Assembly: GCA_028015205.1 (NCBI GenBank)
Contig: CM051520.1
Coordinates: 65,294,694 to 65,358,693, forward strand
Direction: 5' to 3'
Length of the DNA: 64,000 nucleotides
From: Mytilisepta virgata
Lineage: Eukaryota; Mollusca; Bivalvia; Mytilida; Mytilidae
Within the stretch, counting starts at the first letter, position 1. Each line of letters starts with the position of its first letter. The translations under genes and the position numbers were made by a program. Below the pieces are notes generated by a model. It saw only the letters and a program-made list of their open reading frames with translations. It made no database searches and had not been told where the DNA came from. Positions 58,601 to 64,000 of the stretch are shown here, piece after piece.

Positions 58601-61520
58601 AGATGCGATATATTTCAATCTTTCTCATAACATTTTTGACAATCCTATATCAGGGCTAGATGTTTATGTAATACAGAAAGGTATGCGACTTGATTAATTA
58701 ATTATCAAAATTGCTATCAAAGAGTTTATTAATTAAGGCATTTTTATTCGTCTTAATGTCTGATCATAAAGCTAGTTTATGTTGAGGAGTTAGGCCCATT
58801 AATGAACCAATATCTTTTGCCCATTTCATTAATCATAAGCAGTAAGTTGTGATTCCATTGTACATTGTAAAAATACTGTTAAATTTGCGGACTGAAATTT
58901 TCTAGCCGTTTTACATCCGAGCCGACGATAGTCAGAAATATTACATAATAATAAATAGTTAATGCATGTGATATACTTTATAATTTTATATAGTAATTGC
59001 ATTAATTAACGTAACTTAATTTAGTAACCCAAAATATCCGTGATCCGAGTTCAGTGGTTGGTTGCCGTTCCGTTACGGTTTCGATTATTATTTCTAAGGA
59101 ATAGCGGTCAACTCGGCCCTGGACTAATCAGAAAGTATTATCGGACAACTCGGACCAGTGTCATAGGATAACTCGGACCGTGTGATGTTACACCATTGAC
59201 CATGATTGGAGTGAGATTGTGAACCGGGTAATAGGACAACTCCGACCATGTGACACATCGCCTTTGACCGAGATTGCTAATGCTTACATTTATACTTTGA
59301 CCGGGCTATAGGACGGACGGTGCGATACAATAACTGTGACCTCGATATAAATAGGCCTTGAGCACAACTGATGAGTCGTAAATAGTGCATGTATAAACAA
59401 ATATAAGGCCTAACCAATGTTAAAATTAGCATAGAGCATGGCACCAATGAATTATTTTTTAAATTATTTTACTTTCTGTCCGAATATTGATACGAGGTAG
59501 GCATCAATGTATCAGACATGTAATTATAGATATTATTTTATTTGCTTGGCATGAATTATGAAATTTCTTGTATTTGGTATGTTTATAATTCCTTGAAAGA
59601 GTGGATATAAATCCTCAGTTGCAGGGCCTGGTGTAATGGTTAGCGGACTACAAAGCTTAAGGTCCCTGGTTCGATTCTCGTTCGGGGATGAAGATTTAAG
59701 GGAGCCAACTTGCGACGCCCTATGGAAACCATTTGCGAGGATGGTCTTGGAAACAGATCCTAGTATCATTGTATTTTCGTGACAAAAAATATCATAACGC
59801 CTTGGCTATTATTGAGTATAATAAATAATTAAATAATCACCCTCTGTTGTTTATTATGAATTTGAAAGAGTTGCGAAATAATTTTATTTCCCACTTTTGC
59901 ATATATAGTTAAGCTTTGATGGCTCCGGAAAAATGTACTGCATTATCAGAAAGTGATTTAGAAAGTGGTTCATATAATGTAGATTTCAAGGATTTACTAG
60001 TAAATTGAGTTTTACTGTGTATAAAGCATGATAGAATTACACAAAAAAACATCGTAGCCATATTTAAAGTATTACGAATTATTTAAAAAAAGATTTTCAT
60101 TTTGGAATATGTTATGCGATATAAGCTACTTTGAAGCAGTTTACGTTGCGATCTATGTTTAAACGTAAACTGACCAAATTATGTTATAGGTTATACAGGT
60201 ATAAGATGTTCCCAAATTTATAACAATCCTCATAATTTAATTTTCAAAAAACTATGATCCAAAATTGCAGTTAAAATCATTTTTAAATTAAGACTGCAAA
60301 TTAATACGTTGATGACGTGTCAGTACCCATAGTTGATTATACGACTTGCCCAATCATTAAAAACCAATCATACTGACTGTTACAATTGAAATTACATTAT
60401 TACATATAAATTTAACAACAGTGGCTGTACAAATCTCATTATGTAACGTTCTTTTAATGGTTGTTTTATGTCGGTAGAATTGTGGGATAATTTTTCCATT
60501 AAAAAAATACCCTCATTATGGTAAACCTTAGATTATGTCGTTTTATTAATCTATTATTAGAGTATTTGTTATAACATTTTAATCATACACTGTATTTTTC
60601 TAATATTCCGTTGCAGGCGATGACGTTGTTAATGCCTCAAATAACTGGTGGGGAAATACAAACATAAATGTTGCGCGTTACAGGATTTATGATAAGCAGA
60701 AGGACATAACATTATTAAGTGTAGATATTATTCCAATTTTATCTGACAGTAAAATAGATTGCTTTGGCGTTAACAACTGTAGTGAAAATGGTGAATGCGT
60801 CAGCCCTGGCAGATGCCGATGTTTTTCGGGTATTATACTAAAGTTTTATCATTTGTTTTAATTCTTGCCTTTATACAAATGAAAATAACAGGTAGGTGTT
60901 TTTTATCATTTTTTGTGGCACCATGAAAAGGAATTCAAATACCGATTTTTCCAGAATTCCATATGTTAATTATTTCTTTTTGCCAATTTAATTGAGTATG
61001 AGTATTATTGATATACTCTACTCTGTCAGCGGTCGTGTGTTTTCTTTTGTTTTCTTTTGTTTCAGATGTACGTTACGGTGTAAGTTCAAGCGAGGGAATA
61101 AGTTTGAAAATTTCTATATGGGCGACCAACTAAAACCTGCAGTGTGTAAACACGCCTTAATAAAAAAATATCTCAAATAGAGCTGCTTATATCGACACTC
61201 ACAGTAACATAAAAGGCCATAGAGTGACTGAAGCTCTCTTGTCAGTATTTTTGCACAGACGGTATAAAATCCAAATTTGTCATTCACAGCAGTTTTCTTG
61301 CTTATTTGAAAGGAATTAAGCACATTGTCTATAAGTATGTCTGTTTGGAAATGATACGGTTTTGTTATTATCGAATTGTAGGTTGGGCTGGTGAGAAATG
61401 CTCTGGATTTGACTGCTCAATGATAAATAATTGCTATGGCAACGGATTCTGCATTGGACCTAACATTTGCAAGTGCAATCAAGGATGGACTGGTCATTTG
61501 TGTATTAATGCAGTCTGCAG
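19603..61520 (+). CDS. Large secreted F5/8C - bark-beetle-like beta-helix - EGF protein (3' incomplete)
   Basis: Exons: 19603-19666, 26518-26631, 30066-30195, 31330-31456, 33172-33300, 33751-33889, 41147-41254, 43306-44745, 44963-45055, 47874-49151, 49607-49705, 50590-51911, 52642-52804, 55312-55413, 57727-58680, 60617-60829, 61382-61520. All have AG/GT borders and matching phases and total 6,614 nt (about 2,204 codons, ending in phase 2). Domain order is signal peptide, F5/8 type C domain, beta-helix modules, EGF-like repeats. The beta-helix modules share the Drosophila Bark/Anakonda signature: a lead-in ending in a hydrophobic-F..gI.V.G strand, a G-x-L..W-x-G-I segment, many PbH1-type coils with N-x-F repeats, then N-Y-W-G. 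No transmembrane segment is present, so the visible part is extracellular; the C-terminus lies outside the window. Adhesion or glycan binding is inference. Link of exon 1 rests on phase and signal peptide only. Confidence 0.8.
20200..21048. other. Intron 1 segment, unassigned open stretches
   Basis: Overlapping open frames at 20245-20472 and 20433-20701 include N-K-T and N-V-T sequons and look weakly protein-like, but have no domain and are not linked by phase to exon 1 or 2. They may be a dead exon or old transposon sequence. Confidence 0.25.
21051..22546 (+). mobile_element. Tc1/mariner element with TIRs and TA target site
   Basis: The left end TACTGACAGACTTAAGAAAC (21051 on) matches the reverse complement of the right end TACTGAATGACTTTAGAAAC (ending 22546). 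Both TIRs continue GCAACAC and run about 28 bp with 4-5 mismatches. TA dinucleotides flank the element at 21049-21050 and 22547-22548. The length of 1,496 bp suits a full-length Tc1-type element carrying the transposase relic inside. Confidence 0.9.
21324..22340 (+). pseudogene. Tc1-type (DD34E) transposase, inactivated
   Basis: The start at 21324 (MPRLSDENR) opens paired helix-turn-helix DNA-binding domains (GMSQRAVARRYNVSKSSIC, then a GRP hinge). After a frameshift near 21630 come FSDESRF (first catalytic Asp), then after another shift FQHDNARAHTA (second Asp) and SPDLNPIED (catalytic Glu). The Trp codon expected next is TGA at 22156, a nonsense change. The C-terminal part can still be read to about 22340. 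All three acidic residues persist, so decay is recent, but two frameshifts and a stop make it inactive. Confidence 0.88.
22776..22803. repeat. (CTTAC)n short tandem repeat
   Basis: About four consecutive CTTAC units in intron 1. Confidence 0.7.
23790..24838 (+). mobile_element. Penelope-like retroelement fragment, copy 1
   Basis: Decayed reading gives IYPYELEIKKTTETTKSVSYLD, then further on VIRYSRAC, a 'LLTQRYIQPRL' segment and YARHHDLVDRY. This matches the conserved RT C-terminal region seen more clearly at 56.4 and 62.2 kb. I attribute the family to Penelope-like elements because mollusc copies carry hammerhead-type ends, but this is inference. The fragment ends in a 3' region (24270-24700) shared with 25200-25560 and, inverted, with 47050-47560. 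Confidence 0.6.
24839..25682 (+). repeat. Direct tandem duplicate of the Penelope-like fragment, copy 2
   Basis: It repeats 23908-24838 at an offset of 931 bp in the first part, with point changes and deletions making it about 90 bp shorter. Both units begin TATCCATATGAGCTT and end with CTCCTGAGCACCGAGG and ATTAACTTTATA. Confidence 0.8.
25683..26517. other. Intron 1, 3' part; nothing recognised
   Basis: AT-rich with no repeat or coding signal apart from the acceptor of exon 2 at 26517. Confidence 0.35.
26518..33300 (+). CDS. Exons 2-5: F5/8 type C (discoidin) domain
   Basis: Exons 26518-26631, 30066-30195, 31330-31456 and 33172-33300 spell one complete F5/8C domain. It opens with a Cys (ETCNGSLISGLRNDQFSASS), continues ARF..GDGWAAS and YLKIDL, then the FHSIDGLTWTAY strand and VFQR.., and ends TRYIAFNPVSYTW..LRVELFGC, whose Cys pairs with the first. 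The domain length of about 150 residues is normal. F5/8C domains bind glycans, phospholipid or collagen at loop tips; ligand here is unknown. The domain then runs straight into the first beta-helix lead-in. Confidence 0.85.
27130..27176 (+). ncRNA. Hammerhead ribozyme 1 (type I)
   Basis: Stem I is ATGCTG (27130-27135) with CAGCAT (27171-27176), six perfect pairs. The core CTGATGA is 27136-27142. Stem II is GAGG/CCTT with loop TAACT. The second core GAA is 27156-27158. Stem III is ATGC/GTAT-type with loop GTC (one G-T pair). The cleavage triplet is ATA, with cut after 27170. All invariant hammerhead nucleotides are present. Confidence 0.85.
27515..27561 (+). ncRNA. Hammerhead ribozyme 2 (type I)
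   Basis: Identical in sequence and pairing to the first copy: stem I 27515-27520 with 27556-27561, core CTGATGA 27521-27527, predicted cleavage after 27555. Its conservation with the first copy against slight drift in flanking sequence fits recent common origin. Confidence 0.85.
28296..29385. repeat. Minisatellite of about 30-bp units carrying GGTTCTA..TAGAACC palindromes
   Basis: Two arrays (28296-28560 and 28980-29385) of the unit 'cagttctaccctagaaccatttatga' and variants flank an AT-rich centre of about 420 bp. Each unit contains a short inverted repeat (GGTTCTA/TAGAACC), so single strands could fold at every unit. Both arrays are in the same orientation. The left end (tttagaactgtcc..) and right end (..ctagaaccgtcaac) may be element termini. 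Confidence 0.75.
29390..30065. other. Intron, nothing recognised
   Basis: No coding or structured repeat beyond the acceptor of exon 3 at 30065. Confidence 0.3.
30480..30960 (+). mobile_element. Penelope-type terminal region with degenerate hammerhead
   Basis: 30530-30590 is, on the minus strand, similar to 31775-31860 (..GATGGTTTTGGCTTTAC..). 30882-30928 has a hammerhead-like layout: stem I GCACTG/CAGTGC, core CTGAAGA (one change from CTGATGA), stem II GTTG/CAAC, then GAAA. I read it as the decayed terminal repeat of a Penelope-like element. Confidence 0.5.
31760..32000 (+). mobile_element. Penelope-type terminal region, second relic
   Basis: It shares the GGTTTTGGCTTTAC segment and has a GATGAGTC..GAAATG..CATC stretch at 31930-31962 that recalls the mollusc Penelope hammerhead, but core and stem I are changed, so cleavage activity is unlikely. 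Confidence 0.45.
32001..33171. other. Intron, nothing recognised
   Basis: AT-rich sequence between exons 4 and 5 without an identifiable element. Confidence 0.3.
33751..33889 (+). CDS. Exon 6: beta-helix lead-in strand
   Basis: Reads TVWIPSQSPFVID, then LNIQAGVSVIFTTPDAQINVYG. This is the 'pYvV..I.V...a.L.I..GV.V.F....I.V.G' entry segment found at the start of each Bark-type module. Phase 0 in and phase 1 out. The next intron, 33890-41146, is 7.3 kb. Confidence 0.8.
34060..34615. mobile_element. Fold-back element built of ATAACGAAT/ATTCGTTAT motifs
   Basis: 34108-34165 is inverted at about 34433-34495 with few mismatches (shared: TAGTTAT.ACAGTTTTT, AATTCGT.ATAACGGATTA). Further ATTCGT(G)ATAAC and GTTATCACGAAT motifs alternate between the arms, and outer ends carry CCCATT/AATGGG. 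The whole block can fold on itself, as in fold-back or MITE elements. Confidence 0.65.
34951..35061. repeat. 111-bp hairpin, 44-bp arms with 3 mismatches
   Basis: The left arm 34951-34994 and right arm 35018-35061 are reverse complements apart from three positions, with a 23-nt loop. It may be a small MITE or inverted-repeat insertion. Confidence 0.75.
35062..35900. other. Intron 6 segment, old repeat-like sequence, no gene
   Basis: A GC-richer stretch at 35090-35190 interrupts AT-rich sequence and looks like an old interspersed repeat. No domain is seen. Confidence 0.3.
36080..37063 (-). pseudogene. LINE ORF2 C-terminal fragment with CCHC-like motif and 3' UTR
   Basis: On the minus strand 37003-36566 is open for 145 codons: NLPGETKRAIIKARILTGTY, then C-P-I-C-x8-H-x4-C (ICPICRIEEENLIHFITRC), and a PVLEGIRRKHY tail. 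This is the typical end of LINE ORF2, where an H-x4-C finger follows the RT thumb. The coding sense extends in the same frame to about 37060 through a stop and ends abruptly, so the copy is heavily 5' truncated, the normal outcome of target-primed insertion. Its 3' UTR continues left to roughly 36080. Confidence 0.75.
38030..38130 (-). repeat. Short Penelope-like fragment
   Basis: 'attaaaaactaaaa(c)atatgaacaacatgg' and 'gtgctccgaaagagtaagcag' match segments at 56225-56310 and 61845-61890, so this is a fragment of the same family. Confidence 0.6.
38210..38360. repeat. CpG-rich 22-bp minisatellite, copy A
   Basis: Degenerate units of 'gtgcgaatcgtgtgcgtgtaac'. The sequence stands out as GC- and CpG-rich within an AT-rich intron. 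Related to 39676-39835. Confidence 0.7.
38785..39360. mobile_element. Non-autonomous DNA element with about 50-bp inverted ends
   Basis: Left segment 38795-38845 (..TAATTAGACGAGGGATTAAGAGGTC..) is the approximate reverse complement of 39305-39360 (GACCTCTTAATCCTTTGCCTAATTAGACG..GCCAAGTAATCG). The interior is very AT-rich and noncoding, so I read it as a MITE of about 570 bp. Confidence 0.55.
39676..39835. repeat. CpG-rich 22-bp minisatellite, copy B
   Basis: 'gcgaatcgtgtgcgtg' recurs about every 22 bp (39696, 39718, 39742, 39764, 39786). Open frames across it are repeat artefacts and are not called as genes. Confidence 0.85.
39860..41146. other. Intron 6, 3' part, no gene
   Basis: AT-rich, with a moderately GC-rich interspersed-repeat-like part at 40600-41060. 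The acceptor of exon 7 lies at 41146. Confidence 0.3.
41147..44745 (+). CDS. Exons 7-8: beta-helix module 1
   Basis: The short exon 41147-41254 (GTLHVNGIKGVNVLFTSS, then W-Q-G-I-Y-W) is followed by the 1,440-nt exon 43306-44745. The long exon has serial coils of about 22-26 residues with repeated N-x-F/S-x-x-N motifs, several N-glycosylation sequons, the YYNYWGTP signature near residue 375 of the exon, and the exit strand VELLFTEGRGIIALG. Both exons are phase 1 at both ends. An apparent read-through to 44867 is intronic. Confidence 0.85.
42112..43186 (+). mobile_element. hAT element relic with 8-bp target-site duplication
   Basis: The ends are CAGGGATGGGGT at 42112 and its inverse (..ACCCCATCCCTG) ending at 43186. 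They are bordered by the identical octamer AACAATAC (42104-42111 and 43187-43194). Inside, 42755-42870 translates to KLASHFLSIPTTSAPVERIFSVA, the hAT C-terminal dimerisation motif (P-x-T/A-T-S-A-P-x-E-R-x-F-S). AT-rich TTAATTAATTAC sequences fill both subterminal regions. Only 1.08 kb remains, so it is internally deleted and depends on another transposase. Confidence 0.85.
44963..49151 (+). CDS. Exons 9-10: beta-helix module 2
   Basis: The short exon 44963-45055 (GSLLIGDASDKTVLRAH, then PWNGIKVYN) is followed by the 1,278-nt exon 47874-49151. The latter has beta-helix coils, the SQNYWGTV signature, a G-E-I-G-G-V-V-N-G-N-V-T-L stretch and the exit strand VELIFKDDIGIDVHG. Phases 1-1 throughout. 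The acceptor at 47873 is preceded by a good pyrimidine tract. Open sequence after 49151 is intron. Confidence 0.85.
45056..47040. other. Intron 9 segment, no gene recognised
   Basis: AT-rich; open frames at 45352-45567 and minus 46722-46441 show no domain or conserved motif. Confidence 0.3.
47050..47620 (-). mobile_element. Penelope-like 3' region, inverted relic
   Basis: It is the reverse complement of 24240-24620 in most of its length (e.g. GATCGTTTGTGACACAC, GGTGAAAGCCGTTAATATG). A 22-bp piece (acactaccctgagaa.gatc) is tandemly doubled at 47521-47562. Confidence 0.65.
49607..52804 (+). CDS. Exons 11-13: beta-helix module 3
   Basis: 49607-49705 (GVLICSGNWTSTVKMRP, then PWRGLNLKSYD) joins 50590-51911, whose coils carry frequent N-x-F-x-x-N repeats and the EYNYWGSN signature. 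This module has an extra phase-0 intron that splits the exit strand: the donor at 51912 joins 52642-52804, which gives LPAGIVLHFKPNRGIYVQG. A competing donor at 51917 would be out of phase with the next exon, which decides the choice. Confidence 0.85.
50457..50500. repeat. Short tandem duplication (cgttaaccaataaaattca x2)
   Basis: The 19-nt unit occurs twice in direct succession shortly before the acceptor of exon 12. Confidence 0.8.
52950..54751. mobile_element. TTAA-flanked DNA element with imperfect TIRs
   Basis: The left end GGGGGTAGGCCTGGGTTAGG and the reverse complement of the right end (GGGGGTAAGCCTGTGGTAAGG) match with few changes. TTAA lies on both sides (52946-52949, 54752-54755), as for piggyBac or Kolobok superfamilies. 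An inner inverted repeat (TTTCTACTCGT.. at 52977 against 53768-53785) suggests a composite. No transposase is recognisable, so it is non-autonomous. Confidence 0.6.
54083..54190. repeat. Nested hairpin of about 105 bp
   Basis: TCCAGACTAATCCCTTTTG.. pairs with ..AAAAGGGATTAACTCCAGA, and the inner TTTTTTGACTTGG pairs with CCAAGTCAGAAAAA. It lies inside the TTAA-flanked element. Confidence 0.65.
54760..55311. other. Intron 13, 3' part
   Basis: 54830-54950 has fragments of the bivalve repeat (..caattgggacctaacttagcaatg..). Otherwise AT-rich up to the acceptor at 55311. Confidence 0.35.
55312..58680 (+). CDS. Exons 14-15: beta-helix module 4
   Basis: 55312-55413 (GVLNMFGRGDSVNLRN, then TWFGVILNSKREG) joins the 954-nt exon 57727-58680, which has short coils of PbH1 type with sequons and paired cysteines. 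The module is shorter than the other three, and its NWWG signature has moved to the next exon. Phases 1-1. The acceptor at 57726 lies just after a TTTTTG and AT microsatellite. Confidence 0.85.
55600..56090. repeat. Satellite-like tandem repeat, about 158-bp unit, 3 copies
   Basis: 'attgtcacatact.tatgtagatg' recurs at about 55647, 55804 and 55963, each followed by 'ataaggtttt.gaatt', 'ttgggg.ccacaggg' and 'tttcgaaaa'. Two more degenerate units continue at 56650-56910, after a Penelope-like insertion. Confidence 0.8.
56139..56640 (-). mobile_element. Penelope-like RT fragment inserted in the satellite
   Basis: 56623-56372 on the minus strand reads NIPKASAYGVYISQLIRYSRAC, then LLDRARILTEKLLRQGYVAPKLESSL, then FYGCHYDLVDRYEKTVSQM. 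This is the best preserved copy of the conserved C-terminal segment of the family seen at 23.8, 24.8 and 61.6 kb. It lacks catalytic RT motifs and is truncated on both sides. Satellite copies lie on both flanks, so it inserted within the array. Confidence 0.7.
56640..56915. repeat. Degenerate 158-bp satellite units, right flank
   Basis: 'tgtagatgtgc.a.aaggt.ttgaatttt' and 'atgtgcaataaggttttcagttttg' are recognisable, with lower similarity to the three left copies. Confidence 0.55.
57661..57707. repeat. (TTTTTG)n and (AT)n microsatellite before exon 15 acceptor
   Basis: Runs of TTTTTG followed by about 18 bp of AT lie 20-60 bp upstream of the splice acceptor, and probably form part of its pyrimidine tract and branch region. 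Confidence 0.7.
59116..59935. repeat. 820-bp interspersed repeat, copy 1
   Basis: It is about 97% identical to 63061-63877 in the same orientation. The start has repeated 'ggacaactcggacc' phrases, the centre a tRNA-derived segment, and the end is AT-rich. It lies in the intron between exons 15 and 16. Confidence 0.85.
59623..59690 (+). promoter_or_regulatory. tRNA-derived pol III promoter segment (SINE-like), copy 1
   Basis: A TGGTGTAATGGTTAGCGG box A lies at about 59629 and a perfect GGTTCGATTC box B at 59668-59677, with the normal spacing. The acceptor ends do not pair well, so this is a tRNA-derived SINE head rather than a functional tRNA gene. Confidence 0.75.
60617..61520 (+). CDS. Exons 16-17: last beta-helix signature and EGF-like repeats (gene continues)
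   Basis: 60617-60829 holds ASNNWWGNTN and then the first half of an EGF domain (C..NNCSENGEC..GRCRC). 61382-61520 finishes it (SGWAGEKC) and adds a complete second EGF (DCSMINNCYGNGFC..ICKCNQGWTGHLC) and the start of a third (AVCR). The last exon ends at a GTAAAT donor in phase 2, so coding continues, but no further exon is visible before 64000. Confidence 0.85.
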
Positions 61521-61589
61521 GTAAATAAACAATAGAGTACTAATATAGAATGTATCACTTATCAAAGAATTCAAAAACAAATTGACACC

Positions 61590-62560
61590 ACAGGAAGGCT
61601 GAATACGTAACTTTACGACAAACGGGATGACTTTGATTTTCCAATCGTCAACTTTAATTTTTGAACAGCAACTTTCCAGAACCCCCAGCGTACGGAGTGT
61701 ATATTTCACAACTCATACGCTGTTTCAGATCCATATAAGTACATTCAAGACATACCAAAGGACTATTCGAAGGAGAGGAAAATCGAAACAACTGACGAAC
61801 TCCGGAGAACAACGAAGACAAGACCAAAACAATACATGCAGTAGAATTAAAAACTAAAACATATGAACAACATGGACCCCAACAAAAACACCGGGACAGA
61901 CTGCTGCCCATGTCAAATCCGGTATGAGGAAGGAATAACATCAATGGAACATGTCCATTTCCATTTTGGAAAGGGTTTTTTCATACCTGTCAACCAAGTC
62001 ATGATGACGCCCATAAAACTTTTAATAAGGATGACTCCAATTTAGGGGCAAATTACCCTGTCTGAGTAACTTTTCTGTCAAGAGCCAGGCTGTGTCCAGG
62101 AAGTCAATGTGAATGCTCTAGAATAACGTACGAGTTGTGAAATATATCCCGTGTGTCGTAAAGTTTTTTATTCAGCCTTCCTCTGATGTCAATTTTGAGG
62201 TGAAGGTCAAGATAAGATGCAGACTTTAGAGTCTCTGTGATATCCCTAATTTCGAGCTCATTGAGATAAATGTGATGTCAGAAATTCCCAAAATTATTGA
62301 GTGATAAAATATCATCTATGTAGCGGAAGCTGAAATTAAAGGTACGGGCTAACTTCTTCTATTTTTTTCCTTAAGATACCTCATATGAGTAAAGGAACAA
62401 GTCATTCAGGAGTGGCGCACAATTAGTGCCCATAGGAATGCCAATAGTCTGTCAATATACATTGACCTCCTTGACAGAGGCCGTCTCCTATCATAAAAAT
62501 TACTGAAACAGGGATATATTGCTCCTAAGTTGCAGTCATCCTTATTAAATTTGGTTGACA
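61590..62560 (-). mobile_element. Penelope-like element, RT region, decayed
   Basis: Read on the minus strand in shifted frames: FNFSFRYIDDILSL (RT catalytic motif, about 62340-62290), then ELEI.DI..., LYLDLHL and YDKR.DF-type blocks, and at 61720-61670 a remnant of PAYGVYISQL. The order and sequence match the family fragments at 23.8 and 56.4 kb, giving the most upstream RT part seen here. It is interrupted by many stops. Confidence 0.65.
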
Positions 62561-63060
62561 AGTATGGAATGGACATTTATTTACTGTACATGACTGCAAA
62601 AATAGTTGCAAATGACTGCACGCGTTGTGTCAAACAACATGCATGCTGTATGGTTGAAATATGACTGCCTCAATCTTTTCAAGCGTTGGGCCAGAAACAA
62701 TTTAACTGACACAAGACTTACTTTGTTGTGGCAGTAGACATATATTTGTGACAACCTTTTTAAAGTTGTAACAGTTGTATTTTGTTGATCCATATTTTAC
62801 TGTTAAAACGTTTTTGGAGTTGTCACAACGGAATATAGCTATCACCGGGGTTGTGATAGACTGAATATGACTGAATCAGCATCAGCATGGAGGCACATAA
62901 AATGTTACGACAGTGGGAACAGGTCCAACATCATCTTAGATATTGCAACACTGTAACGGTCAATCAGTTCGTGATGACGACCGTAAAATGTCCTAAGTGA
63001 TGACATCAACTGATCCCTGATAAAACCCTGGTTAAGAAGCTTTATGACAGCAGTAATACA
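62561..63060. other. Intergenic/intronic, nothing recognised
   Basis: AT-rich sequence between the Penelope-like relic and the second 820-bp repeat; presumably still within the intron after exon 17. Confidence 0.3.
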
Positions 63061-63877
63061 GCCCTGGACTAATCAGAAAGTATTGTCGGACAATGTGGAT
63101 CGGTGTCATAGGACAACTCGGACCGTGTGAGTTACACCATTAACCATGATAGGAGTGAGATTGTGAACCGGGTAATAGAACAACTCCGACCATGTGACAC
63201 AACGCCTCTGACCGAGATTGCTAATGCTTGAATTTATACTTTGACCGGGCTATAGGACGGACGGTGCGATACAATAACTGTGACCTCGATATAAATAGGC
63301 CTTGAGCACAACTGATGAGTCGTAAATAGTGCATGTATAAACAAATATAAGGCCTAACCAATGTTAAAATTAGCATAGAGCATAGCACCAATGAATTATT
63401 TTTTAAATTATTTTACTTTCTTTCCGAATATTGATACGAGGTAGGCATCAATGTATCAGACATGTAATTATAGATATTATTTTATTTGCTTGGCATGAAG
63501 TATGAAATTTCTTGTACTTGGTATGTTTATAATTCCTTGAAAGAGTGGATATAAATCCTCAGTTGCAGGGCCTGGTGTAATGGTTAGCGGACTACAAAGC
63601 TTAAGATCCCTGGTTCGATTCTCGTTCGGGGATGAAGATTTAAGGGAGCCAACTTGCGACGCCCTATGGAAACCATTTGCGAGGATGGTCTTGGAAACAG
63701 CTCCTAGTATAATTGTATTTTCGTGACAAAAAAATATCATAACGCCTTGGCTATTATTGAGTATAATAAAATCAAATAAACACCCTCTGTTGTTTGTTAT
63801 GAATTTGAAAGAGTTGCGAAATAATTTTATTTCCCACTTTTGCATATATAGTTAAGCTTTGGTGGCTCCGGAAAAAG
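63061..63877. repeat. 820-bp interspersed repeat, copy 2
   Basis: Direct copy of 59116-59935 (offset 3,945 bp). It joins a Penelope-like fragment at 63880. Confidence 0.85.
63568..63635 (+). promoter_or_regulatory. tRNA-derived pol III promoter segment (SINE-like), copy 2
   Basis: Box A as in copy 1 and box B GGTTCGATTC at 63612-63621. One change (AGGTCC to AGATCC) lies between the boxes. Confidence 0.75.
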
Positions 63878-63879
63878 TG

Positions 63880-64000
63880 TATTATTGAGTGATAAAATAT
63901 CATCTATGTCATGTATGTAGCGGAAGCTGAAATTAAAGGTACGGGCTAACTTCTTCTATTTTTTTCCTTAAGATACCTCATATGAGTTAAGGAACAAGTC
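63880..64000 (-). mobile_element. Penelope-like fragment at window edge
   Basis: Repeats 62297-62403 (attgagtgataaaatatcatc.., ..ttccttaagatacctcatatgag) with one 10-bp tandem insertion (catgtatgta). It includes the codons of the YIDD motif region on the minus strand and runs off the window. Confidence 0.7.

Noticed and set aside
59374..59400. CTGATGAGTC in the 820-bp repeat (again near 63319) as a hammerhead ribozyme
   Set aside because: A stem I-like GCAC/GTGC is present, but stem II, GAAA and the cleavage triplet are missing.
59629..59690. Functional tRNA gene
   Set aside because: Boxes A and B are good, but acceptor and anticodon stems do not pair convincingly, and the sequence is embedded in a repeated element.
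59533..59769. Minus-strand open frame with NENRTRDL, also at 63477-63845
   Set aside because: It is the antisense of the tRNA-derived segment, recurring in both repeat copies; no protein support.

Overview
The window is eukaryotic and AT-rich, with short exons separated by large, repeat-filled introns. It most likely comes from a bivalve mollusc, plausibly a mytilid mussel. The reasons are the H-type lectin gene, a bark-beetle-like beta-helix gene, the degenerate 'two-strand mismatch' repeats at 3.0-4.0 kb (recognised from memory as a common bivalve repeat), Penelope-like relics, and a hammerhead-ribozyme retrozyme of the kind known from bivalves. The species call is inference.

Layout. 0.36-1.77 kb: a complete three-exon gene for a small secreted H-type lectin. 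3-5 kb: bivalve interspersed repeats and a 180-bp tandem array. 6.9-12.2 kb: two non-LTR retrotransposon relics, an L1/Tx1-like one on + and an endonuclease-RT one on -. The second sits between two near-identical 158-bp direct repeats that look like an unusually long target-site duplication. 12.2-19.6 kb: relics of a RecQ-like helicase and a DUF6589-type protein, and a palindromic MITE, but no intact gene.

From 19.6 kb to beyond the right-hand exons at 61.5 kb runs one large + strand gene. I could assemble it exon by exon from splice sites, reading phase and domain continuity: signal peptide, a five-exon F5/8 type C (discoidin) domain, a series of parallel beta-helix modules of the bark beetle (Bark/Anakonda) type, then EGF-like repeats. 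At least 17 exons give about 2,204 codons, and the gene is open at its 3' end. The introns hold a Tc1/mariner element with intact TIRs, a hAT relic with a perfect 8-bp TSD, a TTAA-flanked element, Penelope-like fragments, several fold-back elements, minisatellites and a LINE tail.

The most notable non-protein signal is in the intron after the first discoidin exon. Two direct copies of about 280 bp each carry a complete hammerhead ribozyme with all core nucleotides and three pairing stems. Their predicted cleavage sites are 385 bp apart, the arrangement of a metazoan retrozyme dimer that could yield a 385-nt circular RNA. At the right end a roughly 820-bp repeat with a tRNA-derived promoter segment occurs twice (59.1 and 63.1 kb).
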